A DNA stretch of 16,512 nucleotides from a bacterium (lineage in GTDB: Bacteria; Actinomycetota; Acidimicrobiia; Spongiisociales; UBA11373): positions 1-16,512 of the forward strand of contig JABMPV010000112.1 in NCBI GenBank assembly GCA_013202595.1, written 5' to 3'. Within the stretch, counting starts at the first letter, position 1. The number at the start of each line of letters is the position of its first letter. A program made the translations under genes and the position numbers. Below, in pieces: positions 6,808 to 13,343 of this stretch. The notes under the pieces are model-generated. The model worked only from the letters and a program-made list of their open reading frames with translations, had not been told where the DNA came from and did not search any database.

Positions 6808-7833
6808 ATGGCGAAACGCGACGCCTGGCTCGACCGATTGAACGCCGACCCGCGACCGTGGCTACTCGACGAGTCGACGCCCGCCGTGAGGGCCGCCGCA
6901 CTCGTGAACCTGGCGGGCCGTTCGGTGACCGATCCCGACGTCGTGGCCGCCCGCGACCTCGCAATGCAGGTCGATCCGATCAAGTCGATCCTCGAAGCCC
7001 AGGATCGCGCCGGGTGGTGGGTGAAGCCCGGCCCCGGATACGGCCCGAAGTACTCGGGCACCGTGTGGAACTTCATGTTCCTCGAGCAACTCGGAGCCGA
7101 TCCGGCCCACGAGCAGATCCAGGCGGCAGCGGAGTACATCCTGATGGCGACTCCGACCTCGGTGGGCGGACTGGGGTGCTCTGGCTCGCACATCGAGCGG
7201 CCCCCGCCTCCGTCATCCGTGCTCCACTGTCTGAACGGGAATCTGCTCCGATCGCTGATCAGATTCGGCTACTACGACGACCCGCGCGTGAAGGCTGCGA
7301 TGGAGTGGGAGGCCCGGGCGATCACCGGCCGCGGAATGGAGCGCTGGTACCCATCGAGGACCAGCGGCCCCGGATTCGAATGTGGCGTCAACGACGGGCG
7401 GCCGTGTGCCTGGGGTGCGGTGAAGGCGCTGCGGGCATTGGCGGCGATCCCACCGCGACGCCGGACCGCCCTGGTGCGGGCGTCCATCGCCATCGGTGTC
7501 GAGTTCCTGTTCTCGCGAGATCCCAGCGTCGCCGACTACCCGATGCCGGAAGGCGACTCCCGTCCCTCCCGCCTGTGGTTCAAGCCCGGGTTCCCCTCCG
7601 GGTACGCGGCCGACGTCCTGCAGATCCTCGAGGTGCTCACCGAGTTGGGTCACGGACGGGACGCACGACTGGCACCGGCGCTGTCCTGGCTGTTGAGCCA
7701 CCAGGATGATCAGGGGAGATGGCGGAACCAGTACGCCTACAACCGGAAGACATCGATCGACATGGAGAAGCAGGGGCAGCCCTCCAAGTGGGTCACCCTG
7801 AGAGCATGCACGGTCCTGGTGGCCGCAGGGTGA
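6808..7833 (+). CDS. Alpha/alpha-toroid (terpenoid cyclase/prenyltransferase-fold) protein, unknown function
   Basis: This 341-residue soluble protein is built of helix-pair repeats. Aromatic-rich turns (GWWVKPGPGYGPKYSGTVW at 70-87, and HQDDQGRWRNQY near 298-309) recall the QW-like repeats of squalene/hopene cyclases and protein prenyltransferase beta subunits. The DxDD motif of protonating cyclases is absent, so terpene cyclisation is unlikely by the usual route. Asp, Cys and His residues (C192, D196, C200 in ECGVNDGRPCAWG; H298) could in principle make a zinc site as in prenyltransferases, but this is speculative. Proteins of this type are sometimes misnamed as nitrogen fixation proteins in databases. 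There is no signal peptide. It is transcribed away from the diguanylate cyclase gene, and its 3' end faces the RidA gene with a 9-nt gap. Confidence 0.7.
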   Translation: MAKRDAWLDRLNADPRPWLLDESTPAVRAAALVNLAGRSVTDPDVVAARDLAMQVDPIKSILEAQDRAGWWVKPGPGYGPKYSGTVWNFMFLEQLGADPAHEQIQAAAEYILMATPTSVGGLGCSGSHIERPPPPSSVLHCLNGNLLRSLIRFGYYDDPRVKAAMEWEARAITGRGMERWYPSRTSGPGFECGVNDGRPCAWGAVKALRALAAIPPRRRTALVRASIAIGVEFLFSRDPSVADYPMPEGDSRPSRLWFKPGFPSGYAADVLQILEVLTELGHGRDARLAPALSWLLSHQDDQGRWRNQYAYNRKTSIDMEKQGQPSKWVTLRACTVLVAAG

Positions 7834-7842
7834 CCCGGGGCG

Positions 7843-8334
7843 TCAGTCCACTTCGGCGATGAGGTCGACTTCGATGGGCGCTCCGAGGGACATCTCGTGC
7901 TGATACAGCGAGATCCTGGCATGGCTGCCTCGCTCTTCGCCGAAGATCTCGATCAGTAACTCGGAAGCTCCGTTCACCACCTCGGGAGCCCGTTGGAATC
8001 CCGGTGCAGCGTGCACGTGCCCGCTCAGTTTGACGATTCTGCGGATCCTGTCGAGGTCGCCCAGCACGGCCTTGGCCTGAGCGAGCAGATTGATCGCGCT
8101 CTGCCTGGCCGACGCCTTCCCCTGCTCCAGCGAGACCTCCGCCCCCACCTTTCCCGCCACCGGAAGCGACTCGACGCCATCGGGCCCCATCACGGTGCCG
8201 ACCGCCCCCGACAGGAACAACAGGTTCCCCGACATCACACCGGGCAGATACCCGGCCCTCACGACGGGAGGAGGAGGGAGGGGGACGCCCAACTTCGCCA
8301 TGCGCCGCTCGATCACACCACCCGATTCAGCCAT
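7843..8334 (-). CDS. RidA/YjgF/YER057c/UK114-family protein
   Basis: This 163-residue protein has the RidA (chorismate-mutase-like trimer) fold. Family members hydrolyse reactive enamine/imine intermediates released by PLP enzymes or act in catabolic pathways. Visible marks are GNLLFLSGAVG (36-46), the helix ARQSAINLLAQAKAVLGDLDRI, and the C-terminal strand with Arg140 in HARISLYQ, the position of the carboxylate-binding Arg of RidA. The sequence ends in IEVDLIAEVD. It is longer than E. coli RidA (about 128 residues), with an N-terminal extension as in the YjgH/UK114-like branch. The ATG at 8334 has GAGGAGAGG upstream and overlaps the end of the dehydrogenase gene by 22 nt, so the two form an operon. 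A longer frame from 8583 is only the antisense of that gene. Confidence 0.83.
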   Translation of the reverse strand: MAESGGVIERRMAKLGVPLPPPPVVRAGYLPGVMSGNLLFLSGAVGTVMGPDGVESLPVAGKVGAEVSLEQGKASARQSAINLLAQAKAVLGDLDRIRRIVKLSGHVHAAPGFQRAPEVVNGASELLIEIFGEERGSHARISLYQHEMSLGAPIEVDLIAEVD

Positions 8335-9236
8335 GGGCCCTCTCCTCGATGAGCGGTGAGGTTGACCGCAAACACCTCGGCGATCCGCTCGGCCAGATTG
8401 TCGGACGACCACGCGGCGTGCGGCGTGATCACCGCCGTGGGGAGATCCCACAGTGGCGAGTCGTCCTGGAGTGGTTCGACCGCGAACACATCCAGACCGG
8501 CGCCGCGCAGCGTCCCATCGGCGAGAGCAGCCACCAGCGCGGGTTCGTCGATGGCCGAGCCGCGGCCGACATTGACGATCCATCCGTCCTTCAGCGCAGC
8601 CAGTTCAGCTTCCCCGATCGCCGGTGTCTCTTCCCTGGGAAGCGCGACGACCACCGCATCGGCCTCTGTGCAGATCTCCAGGGTTTGATCCGGTGTGAGT
8701 ACCTTCTCGGCGATCCCTTCATAGCCGTGGGGCGACAGCTTCGTTCCGATCACACGCATTCCGAGGGCTGCTGCCAGGCGGGCCACTTCCTCCCCGATCG
8801 CACCCAGGCCGAGCACGCCGAGCGTCCTGCCTCGCACCTCGTACGACCGCCTTCTCGGATCCCATCCCCTGACGTCACGAACCGCGGTGCCGATGTTGCG
8901 CACCAGGGCCATGAGAAGTGCGATGGCGTGCTCCGCCACAGCAGGAGCATGGGCGCCGCGCGCCGATGTCACCACCACACCGGCACCACCCAGCGCACCA
9001 ATGGGGAACTGGTCCATGCCGGCCGAGATGGCCTGCACCCAGCGGAGCCCCCCTGTGATGAACCGGTCCTCCCACGGGTATGTGAGGAAGATCTCGACAC
9101 CGTCGTCGAGAGCCGCCACCACATCATCGGGATTGTCGGTGCGCACCACATCGACACCTGGAAGAGCCGCCAGGGCTTCGGCGAGACCCGGCCCGTGAAC
9201 CGGGTGCAGTACAACGCGATCGATCCGTTCACTCAT
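8313..9236 (-). CDS. D-isomer-specific 2-hydroxyacid dehydrogenase
   Basis: This 307-residue NAD(P)-dependent enzyme reduces 2-keto acids to D-2-hydroxy acids, or the reverse. The Rossmann motif is VLGLGAIGEE (GLGAIG at 143-148). The catalytic triad is visible: R225 in NVGRGSAID, E254 in VEPL and H273 in TPHAAW. The substrate-binding N-terminal half includes ISAGMDQ and GAHAPAVAEHA. The relatively short N-terminus and the R-G-W-D-P-R-R-R-S stretch resemble the GhrA/phosphoglycerate-dehydrogenase-like branch, and the substrate cannot be told. I chose the ATG at 9236 (MSERIDRVV) because a TAGTGT -10 box ends 7 nt upstream, suggesting a leaderless start; an upstream start at 9284 would lie beyond that promoter. 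It is first in an operon with the RidA gene and divergent from the DUF1177-type gene. Confidence 0.88.
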   Translation of the reverse strand: MSERIDRVVLHPVHGPGLAEALAALPGVDVVRTDNPDDVVAALDDGVEIFLTYPWEDRFITGGLRWVQAISAGMDQFPIGALGGAGVVVTSARGAHAPAVAEHAIALLMALVRNIGTAVRDVRGWDPRRRSYEVRGRTLGVLGLGAIGEEVARLAAALGMRVIGTKLSPHGYEGIAEKVLTPDQTLEICTEADAVVVALPREETPAIGEAELAALKDGWIVNVGRGSAIDEPALVAALADGTLRGAGLDVFAVEPLQDDSPLWDLPTAVITPHAAWSSDNLAERIAEVFAVNLTAHRGEGPWLNRVV

Positions 9237-9242
9237 GGCCCA

Positions 9243-9249
9243 TACACTA
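9243..9249. promoter_or_regulatory. Overlapping divergent -10 boxes (bidirectional promoter)
   Basis: TACACTA reads as TACACT (9243-9248) on the plus strand and TAGTGT (9249-9244) on the minus strand, both TANNNT -10 boxes. The minus box ends 7 nt before the dehydrogenase ATG. The plus box would start RNA near 9255, just before a GGGAGGA (9264-9270) and the ATG at 9273. One 7-bp element could thus open DNA for both operons. Confidence 0.5.
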
Positions 9250-9272
9250 CGGACACCTTCTATGGGAGGAAG

Positions 9273-10199
9273 ATGGCACTGCAAAGGGTGCTCGAAACAC
9301 TCGATCTATTGGACGGCTGGACCACGGGCGAAGACGTCGCAGCGGCACTACGCGATCGCGGCCTCGAAGTGGAGTTGGCCGATGTGGCCGACGCATCGGG
9401 TTCGACCACCTTCGTGGTGGCGACCATCCGGGGATCGGACGGCAGGCTCGACGGAGGAGACTCACCGACCACGGGCATCGTCGGGCGCCTGGGCGGGATC
9501 GGAGCCAGACCCGAGCAGATCGGGATGGTGTCGGACGCCGACGGTGCAGTCGCCGCCATCGCCGCCGCCTTCAAGTTGGCCGACATGTCACGACGGGGAG
9601 ACGTCCTCCCGGGCGATGTCGTCGTCGCCACCCACATCTGCCCCGACGCGCCAACCCAACCGCACGACCCCGTACCGTTCATGGGCACCCCCGTGGCCAT
9701 GAAGGAGATGAACACGTACGAGGTCCGCCCCGAGATGGAGGCGATCCTGTCGATCGACGCCACCAAGGGCAATCGGATTCTCAATCACAGGGGCTTCGCC
9801 ATCACGCCCACAGTGATGCAGGGATGGATCCTCCCGGTGGCACCCGACCTCGTCGACATCGCCGAATGGGTCACCGGGTCCCGCGCCGCCGTACTGCCCC
9901 TGTCCACCTACGACATCACGCCCTACGGCAACGGGCTCTATCACGTCAACTCCATCTTGCAGCCGGCCGTCGCCACAGCGGCTCCGGTGGTCGGGGTGGC
10001 TTTGACGGCCGAAGTCGCCGTGCCGGGAAGCGCCACCGGCGCAAACCACCCGACCGACCTCGCCGAAGCCGTGCGCTTCGTCATCGAAGCGGCCAAGGGG
10101 TTCGGGGCAGGGACGCTGGGGTTCTACGATCCTGATGAATTCGAACTGGCCGTGGCCACCTACGGGCCCATGACAGGGCTCCAGGAAGGAGGGGTGTGA
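9273..10199 (+). CDS. DUF1177-family protein
   Basis: This 308-residue soluble protein starts MALQRVLETLDLLDGW. From memory of the family I place it in DUF1177. Diagnostic-looking stretches are TTGIVGRLGGIGARPEQIGMVSD, GDVVVATHICPDAPTQPHDP with PFMGTPV, EAILSIDATKGNRILNHRG and PYGNGLYHVNSILQP. Conserved His, Asp and Cys residues (THICPDAP; D-A-T-K-G-N) suggest an enzyme, possibly a metal-dependent hydrolase, but no activity is known to me. GGGAGGA at 9264-9270 and the start MALQ fit the usual N-terminus. The frame is open far upstream to 8349, but that part is antisense to the dehydrogenase. It overlaps the HapK-like gene by 1 nt, and divergent dehydrogenase/RidA genes hint at a shared catabolic route for an amino or keto acid (inference). 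Confidence 0.75.
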   Translation: MALQRVLETLDLLDGWTTGEDVAAALRDRGLEVELADVADASGSTTFVVATIRGSDGRLDGGDSPTTGIVGRLGGIGARPEQIGMVSDADGAVAAIAAAFKLADMSRRGDVLPGDVVVATHICPDAPTQPHDPVPFMGTPVAMKEMNTYEVRPEMEAILSIDATKGNRILNHRGFAITPTVMQGWILPVAPDLVDIAEWVTGSRAAVLPLSTYDITPYGNGLYHVNSILQPAVATAAPVVGVALTAEVAVPGSATGANHPTDLAEAVRFVIEAAKGFGAGTLGFYDPDEFELAVATYGPMTGLQEGGV

Positions 10200-10513
10200 T
10201 GACCACCAGGGTGTTCTTCTTCAATCGCCTCAACGAGGGCGTATCAGGGGCGGACTACGAGCGCTGGGTCCGCGACATCGACTACCCCAAGGCCAGGGCC
10301 ATCCCGGCCATCCTGTCGTACGAGGTCGTGCGCATCGACGGACCGCTACGCGACTCGGGGGTGGACTACGACTACCTCGAGTTGGTCGAGATCACCGACC
10401 TCGACTCCTACAAGTCCGATCTCACAGAGTTGCCGGGACGCGAGCAGTTCGTGACTGAGCTGAAATCGTTCATCGGACCGGCCGACGTCGTGCACGGGAC
10501 GCTGATCGAGTAA
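10199..10513 (+). CDS. HapK/RedY-like small alpha/beta-barrel protein
   Basis: This 104-residue protein has a dimeric alpha/beta-barrel (ferredoxin-like) look: a strand RVFFFNRL, a Y-E-R-W-V-R-D-I-D-Y-P helix, a strand LSYEVVRIDG, a strand YDYLELVEITDLDSY and a final strand DVVHGTLIE. The order and words match proteins annotated as REDY-like HapK, related to small proteins of prodigiosin clusters. No prodigiosin genes are present here, so only the fold is claimed. The ATG at 10199 overlaps the preceding stop (TGATG), and GGAAGGAGGGG lies at 10185-10194. It is coupled to the DUF1177-type gene and likely handles the same small molecule, as an accessory or isomerase-like protein (inference). Confidence 0.72.
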   Translation: MTTRVFFFNRLNEGVSGADYERWVRDIDYPKARAIPAILSYEVVRIDGPLRDSGVDYDYLELVEITDLDSYKSDLTELPGREQFVTELKSFIGPADVVHGTLIE

Positions 10514-10555
10514 TCGCCCCGTCGCACCCGGTGTCTCGAGGTCGGCAACGGCGGC

Positions 10556-11053
10556 TCAGTGACACTGCAACTCGACCTCGATGCCTTCGGCGTCGGCGAT
10601 CGATTGGAGTGCATCACAACTCTGACTGAACAGGTCCCCGGTCTCACCCAATGCAAGCCCCTTCGGTCCTTCGAAGAGATTACTGAGCGCGATCAGATCG
10701 TCCACTCCATCCAGTTCGGCGACCAGATCCTCATAGGCGGCGAGGACCGCTCTCCCCCGAGTCACAGTGGTTGCGTGCTCGGCAGAAACCTCATCTGCGA
10801 CCGCAATCCCTTCGAGAGCCTCGACAAATCCGCCGAGATCGCCGACGAAGCCCGGGAACAGTTCCTTGACATCGCTGACCGGGTCGGTCGATTCACTCAA
10901 CGCGGTGTCGACCCGCGCCGCGGCCTCGTCATAGGCGGCAGCCGCCGCCTCGACGTCTATGAAGTAGTCCTCGAGAGAGACCTCGCCACCGTCGCCCCCG
11001 CCGCACGCCGCGGTCAGCGACACAACGGCAACCACAAGAATCAAGCGGCGCAT
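10556..11053 (-). CDS. Small lipoprotein, mostly helical, unknown function
   Basis: This 165-residue secreted lipoprotein has the signal MRRLILVVAVVSLTAAC with the lipidated Cys at 17, followed by GGGDGGE. The mature domain is acidic, Ala-rich and helical (YFIDVEAAAAAYDEAAARVDTALSES), probably a four-helix bundle. Two Cys near the end (QSCDALQ and LQCH) may pair. I chose the ATG at 11053 because GAAGGGGAAG lies just upstream and the signal peptide begins there; the frame is open to 11107. Possible promoter elements TTGCCG and TACCAT (18-bp gap) lie on the minus strand at 11120-11096. Its 3' end faces the HapK-like gene across 42 nt. The family is not recognised. Confidence 0.72.
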   Translation of the reverse strand: MRRLILVVAVVSLTAACGGGDGGEVSLEDYFIDVEAAAAAYDEAAARVDTALSESTDPVSDVKELFPGFVGDLGGFVEALEGIAVADEVSAEHATTVTRGRAVLAAYEDLVAELDGVDDLIALSNLFEGPKGLALGETGDLFSQSCDALQSIADAEGIEVELQCH

Positions 11054-11095
11054 GATCTTCCCCTTCGCCAAGACTGATGTCGTTTCGTCGATGGT

Positions 11096-11120
11096 ACGCC
11101 CGCACAACCGGTGACGGCAA
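11096..11120 (-). promoter_or_regulatory. Possible promoter of the lipoprotein gene
   Basis: TTGCCG (11120-11115) and TACCAT on the minus strand (plus coordinates 11091-11096) are separated by 18 bp and lie about 40 nt before the ATG at 11053. The match to consensus is moderate. Confidence 0.3.
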
Positions 11121-11184
11121 TCCCGGGAGCCACCCGACTGCGAAGTGAAGGGATATCACCGGATGACGATTGTCGGATCCTCTC

Positions 11185-11215
11185 TTGACCCTCACGTTAC
11201 GTCAGGCTGTACGGC
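11185..11215 (+). promoter_or_regulatory. MerR/TipA-type operator-promoter with 19-bp spacer
   Basis: TTGACC (-35, 11185-11190) and TACGGC (-10, 11210-11215) are separated by 19 bp, the long spacer typical of MerR-activated promoters. The spacer holds an inverted repeat, CCTCACGT (11190-11197) and ACGTCAGG (11199-11206), around one central T with 7 of 8 positions pairing. It ends 15 nt before the MerR-family start codon at 11231, so autoregulation by that protein is expected. Confidence 0.75.
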
Positions 11216-11230
11216 GGCGTCTTGGAAGCG

Positions 11231-11980
11231 ATGACGGTCGGCGAGATCTCACGGTTGACCGGGGTCACGGTTCGGACACTGCATCACTACGACCAGATCG
11301 GTCTGGTGGTGCCGGTCGAGCGGACCGATGCCGGATACCGCCTATATGGGGCAGCAGAGATCGAGCGACTCCAGGAGGTGCTGTTTCTCAGGGAGATCGG
11401 GTTCGGACTCGCCGAGATCGAGAGCATCGTCGGCGATGCGGCGTACGACCGGGAGACCGCCCTGCGGGCCCAGCGTCGGATGCTCGAGACCAAAGCGGAG
11501 CATCTCCTGGCGATGATCGAAACGATCGATGCCGCCATCCATGCACGAGGAAAGCATGAAGCCATGAGTGGCGATGAGATGCTCGGCGTGTTCGGTGACT
11601 TCGATCCCGCCGGGTACGAGCAGGAGGCAGAAGAGCGCTGGGGTGACTTGGACGCCTTCGTCGAATCGCGTCGGCGCACATCGGGATACACCAGGGACGA
11701 CTGGAAGGCGATTCAGGGGGACGCTGCAGCCATCGACCAGGCCTTCATCGAATTGATGGACGCCGGGACTCCACCCGACTCCCCTGAGGCCGCCGAGGTC
11801 GTCGCCCGGCACAGAGCGCACATCACCAAGTGGTTCTACGACTGCACACCGGAGATCCATGCCGGGCTGGGACAGATGTACATCGCCGATCAGCGCTTCA
11901 CCGACAACATCGACAAGGCTCGGACCGGACTGGCCGCCTACATGTCCGAGGCAATCGGCGCGGTAGTCGCCCGGGGATGA
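11231..11980 (+). CDS. MerR-family regulator with TipAS ligand domain
   Basis: This 249-residue regulator has an N-terminal winged helix-turn-helix (MTVGEISRLTGVTVRTLHHYD, then GLVVP, AGYRLY) and a dimerisation helix (about 75-105, RAQRRMLETKAEHLLAMIETID). The C-terminal TipAS antibiotic-binding domain covers about 115-245 (EAEERWGD; HRAHITKWFYDCTPEIHAGLGQMYIAD). Cys205 in WFYDC sits where TipAL of Streptomyces carries the Cys that bonds covalently to thiostrepton-like peptides (family knowledge; the alignment is mine by eye). It likely twists open the 19-bp-spacer promoter directly upstream. The ATG at 11231 fits the family N-terminus; an in-frame TTG at 11222 close to the predicted RNA start is an alternative. 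The copper/cytochrome genes begin 42 nt downstream on the same strand, so read-through is possible. Confidence 0.88.
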   Translation: MTVGEISRLTGVTVRTLHHYDQIGLVVPVERTDAGYRLYGAAEIERLQEVLFLREIGFGLAEIESIVGDAAYDRETALRAQRRMLETKAEHLLAMIETIDAAIHARGKHEAMSGDEMLGVFGDFDPAGYEQEAEERWGDLDAFVESRRRTSGYTRDDWKAIQGDAAAIDQAFIELMDAGTPPDSPEAAEVVARHRAHITKWFYDCTPEIHAGLGQMYIADQRFTDNIDKARTGLAAYMSEAIGAVVARG

Positions 11981-12022
11981 GAGCATGGGAACCACACAGT
12001 GCCCCTCAACGACAGAGACCAT

Positions 12023-12397
12023 GTGAAGAACATCGTTCGAATTGCAATCGTGATCCTGGCGCTCGCTACGGCCGCCTGCTCAGAAGGCGGCGATGACGGG
12101 ACGGAGTTCTCCGAACGCGCCCTGCAGGGCAGGGAAGTCGCCCGGTCCAACGGGTGCGCCGCCTGCCACGGAAACGACGGTCAGGGCACCATCGGCCCGG
12201 CCTGGGTGAGCCTCCTCGACTCTCCCGTCGTTCTGATCGACGGCACCACCGTCACTGCCGACAGCGCCTACATCCGCGGGTCCATCACCGACCCGGGCTC
12301 GCAGATCGTCGAGGGCTTCACGATCGAAATGCCCGTCGTCGAGTTGACCGATGACGAGGTCGATGCATTGGTGGCCTACATCGAGGAGCTCGGATGA
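12023..12397 (+). CDS. Lipid-anchored monoheme cytochrome c, CoxB-tail-like
   Basis: This 124-residue exported lipoprotein has the signal MKNIVRIAIVILALATAAC (Cys19) and a class I cytochrome c domain with heme motif CAACH (C45, C48, H49). The probable axial Met103 lies in the I-E-M-P stretch, and the final helix is DDEVDALVAYIEEL. The segment from GTIGPAW through DGTTVTADSAYIRGSITDPGSQIVEGF closely recalls the cytochrome domain fused to subunit II of caa3 oxidases (V-G-P-x-W, D-G-x-x-V-x-A-D-E-x-Y), here as a free protein. It would carry electrons on the outer face of the membrane. The start is uncertain: GTG at 12023 gives a standard signal peptide, while GTG at 11999 would add eight residues. 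It overlaps the SCO1 gene by 4 nt (ATGA). Confidence 0.82.
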   Translation: MKNIVRIAIVILALATAACSEGGDDGTEFSERALQGREVARSNGCAACHGNDGQGTIGPAWVSLLDSPVVLIDGTTVTADSAYIRGSITDPGSQIVEGFTIEMPVVELTDDEVDALVAYIEELG

Positions 12398-12975
12398 GGA
12401 AGGCGATCATCGGGGTGATCCTCATGGGGATCATCGCCGCCGGGTGTGCAGAAGAGACCGTGATCGCGGGAATCGTGCGATCGCCGCTCCCCGATGTCGG
12501 CGCGGTGACACTGCCAGATATCGCATCGGGCACTCCACTGACGATGAAGGCCGAGCCGGGCGGACTGCTGCTGGTCTACTTCGGCTACACCTCGTGCCCC
12601 GACGTCTGCCCGACCACACTTGCCGAGATCCGCTCGGCCCTCGCCGACATGGGCGACGACGCCGAGCGTGTCCAGGTGGCCATGGCGACGGTCGACCCCA
12701 TCCGGGACACCGACGAGGTGATGATCGGCTATCTGCACTCATTCATCCCCGACGGGCATCCCCTGCGCACCGAGGACGACGGCGAACTGCTCCTGGCCGC
12801 CAACGCCCTCGGAGCCGCCTACTCGGTCGTCGAGAACGACGAAGGGGAGATCGAGGTCGCCCACACCGGCCACTTGTACGCAATCGACGATCAGGGGCTC
12901 CTCCAGATCACGTGGCCGTTCGGCATCCAGTCGGATGACATCAGGTCCGACATCAGAATCCTCCTGAACGGCTGA
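12394..12975 (+). CDS. SCO1/SenC-family copper chaperone/thiol protein
   Basis: This 193-residue lipoprotein (signal ending IIAAGC, Cys18) has a thioredoxin-like fold. The copper-binding C-x3-C is C68 and C72 in FGYTSCPDVCPTT, and the distal conserved His is H157 in VAHTGHLYAIDDQG. It keeps V-D-P-x-R-D-T (VDPIRDTDEV) as in SCO proteins. SCO proteins deliver copper to, or reduce, the CuA site of cytochrome c oxidase subunit II (family knowledge). It is second in a tightly overlapping set: 4 nt overlap with the cytochrome before, 1 nt with the cupredoxin after. This strongly supports a role in oxidase assembly. All metal ligands are intact. Confidence 0.92.
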   Translation: MRKAIIGVILMGIIAAGCAEETVIAGIVRSPLPDVGAVTLPDIASGTPLTMKAEPGGLLLVYFGYTSCPDVCPTTLAEIRSALADMGDDAERVQVAMATVDPIRDTDEVMIGYLHSFIPDGHPLRTEDDGELLLAANALGAAYSVVENDEGEIEVAHTGHLYAIDDQGLLQITWPFGIQSDDIRSDIRILLNG

Positions 12976-13343
12976 TGCGACGCTCACTCGCCCTGGTCGT
13001 GGTCCTCTCCTTCGCCGCAACCGCGTGCGGCGGTGACGACGAAGGCATCGACGTCACAGCGGCGGCGGGTTCGGGCGGGGACTTCGAGTACACCATCCCC
13101 GCCGGAGCGGGCGAGGCGCTCGACCGCGGCGAACCGCTGGAGATCCTGCCGGCCCGAATCGACGCAACCGTCGGACAGGTGATCGAGATCGTCAACGAAG
13201 ATGACAGAGGGCACCTGGTGGGGCCCTTCTTCGTGGGCGTCGGCGAGACCCTCCGCCAGCAGTTCGTCAGCCCGGGGGAGTTCACCGGGATCTGCACGGT
13301 CCACCCGTCCGGTCAACTGATCCTGGTGGTCGAGGAGCCATGA
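12975..13343 (+). CDS. Small lipid-anchored cupredoxin
   Basis: This 122-residue protein has the signal MRRSLALVVVLSFAATAC (Cys18) and then a plastocyanin-like beta domain. Probable type 1 copper ligands are H80 (DRGHLVGPF), C107 and H110 (GICTVHPSGQ). The usual axial Met is replaced, most likely by Gln114. Supporting strands are GQVIEIVNEDDRGH and RQQFVSPGEFTGIC. Such a site should bind one Cu and carry an electron or a copper ion outside the membrane. It overlaps the SCO1 gene by 1 nt and the next gene by 4 nt, and belongs with the copper/oxidase genes. It could be a copper carrier for CuA or a redox partner of the cytochrome; sequence alone cannot decide. Confidence 0.82.
   Translation: MRRSLALVVVLSFAATACGGDDEGIDVTAAAGSGGDFEYTIPAGAGEALDRGEPLEILPARIDATVGQVIEIVNEDDRGHLVGPFFVGVGETLRQQFVSPGEFTGICTVHPSGQLILVVEEP

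Noticed and set aside
8349..9272. Plus-strand upstream extension (up to 616 codons) of the DUF1177 frame
   Set aside because: It is the antisense of the dehydrogenase, which has a full set of catalytic motifs. The family start and a ribosome site sit at 9273.
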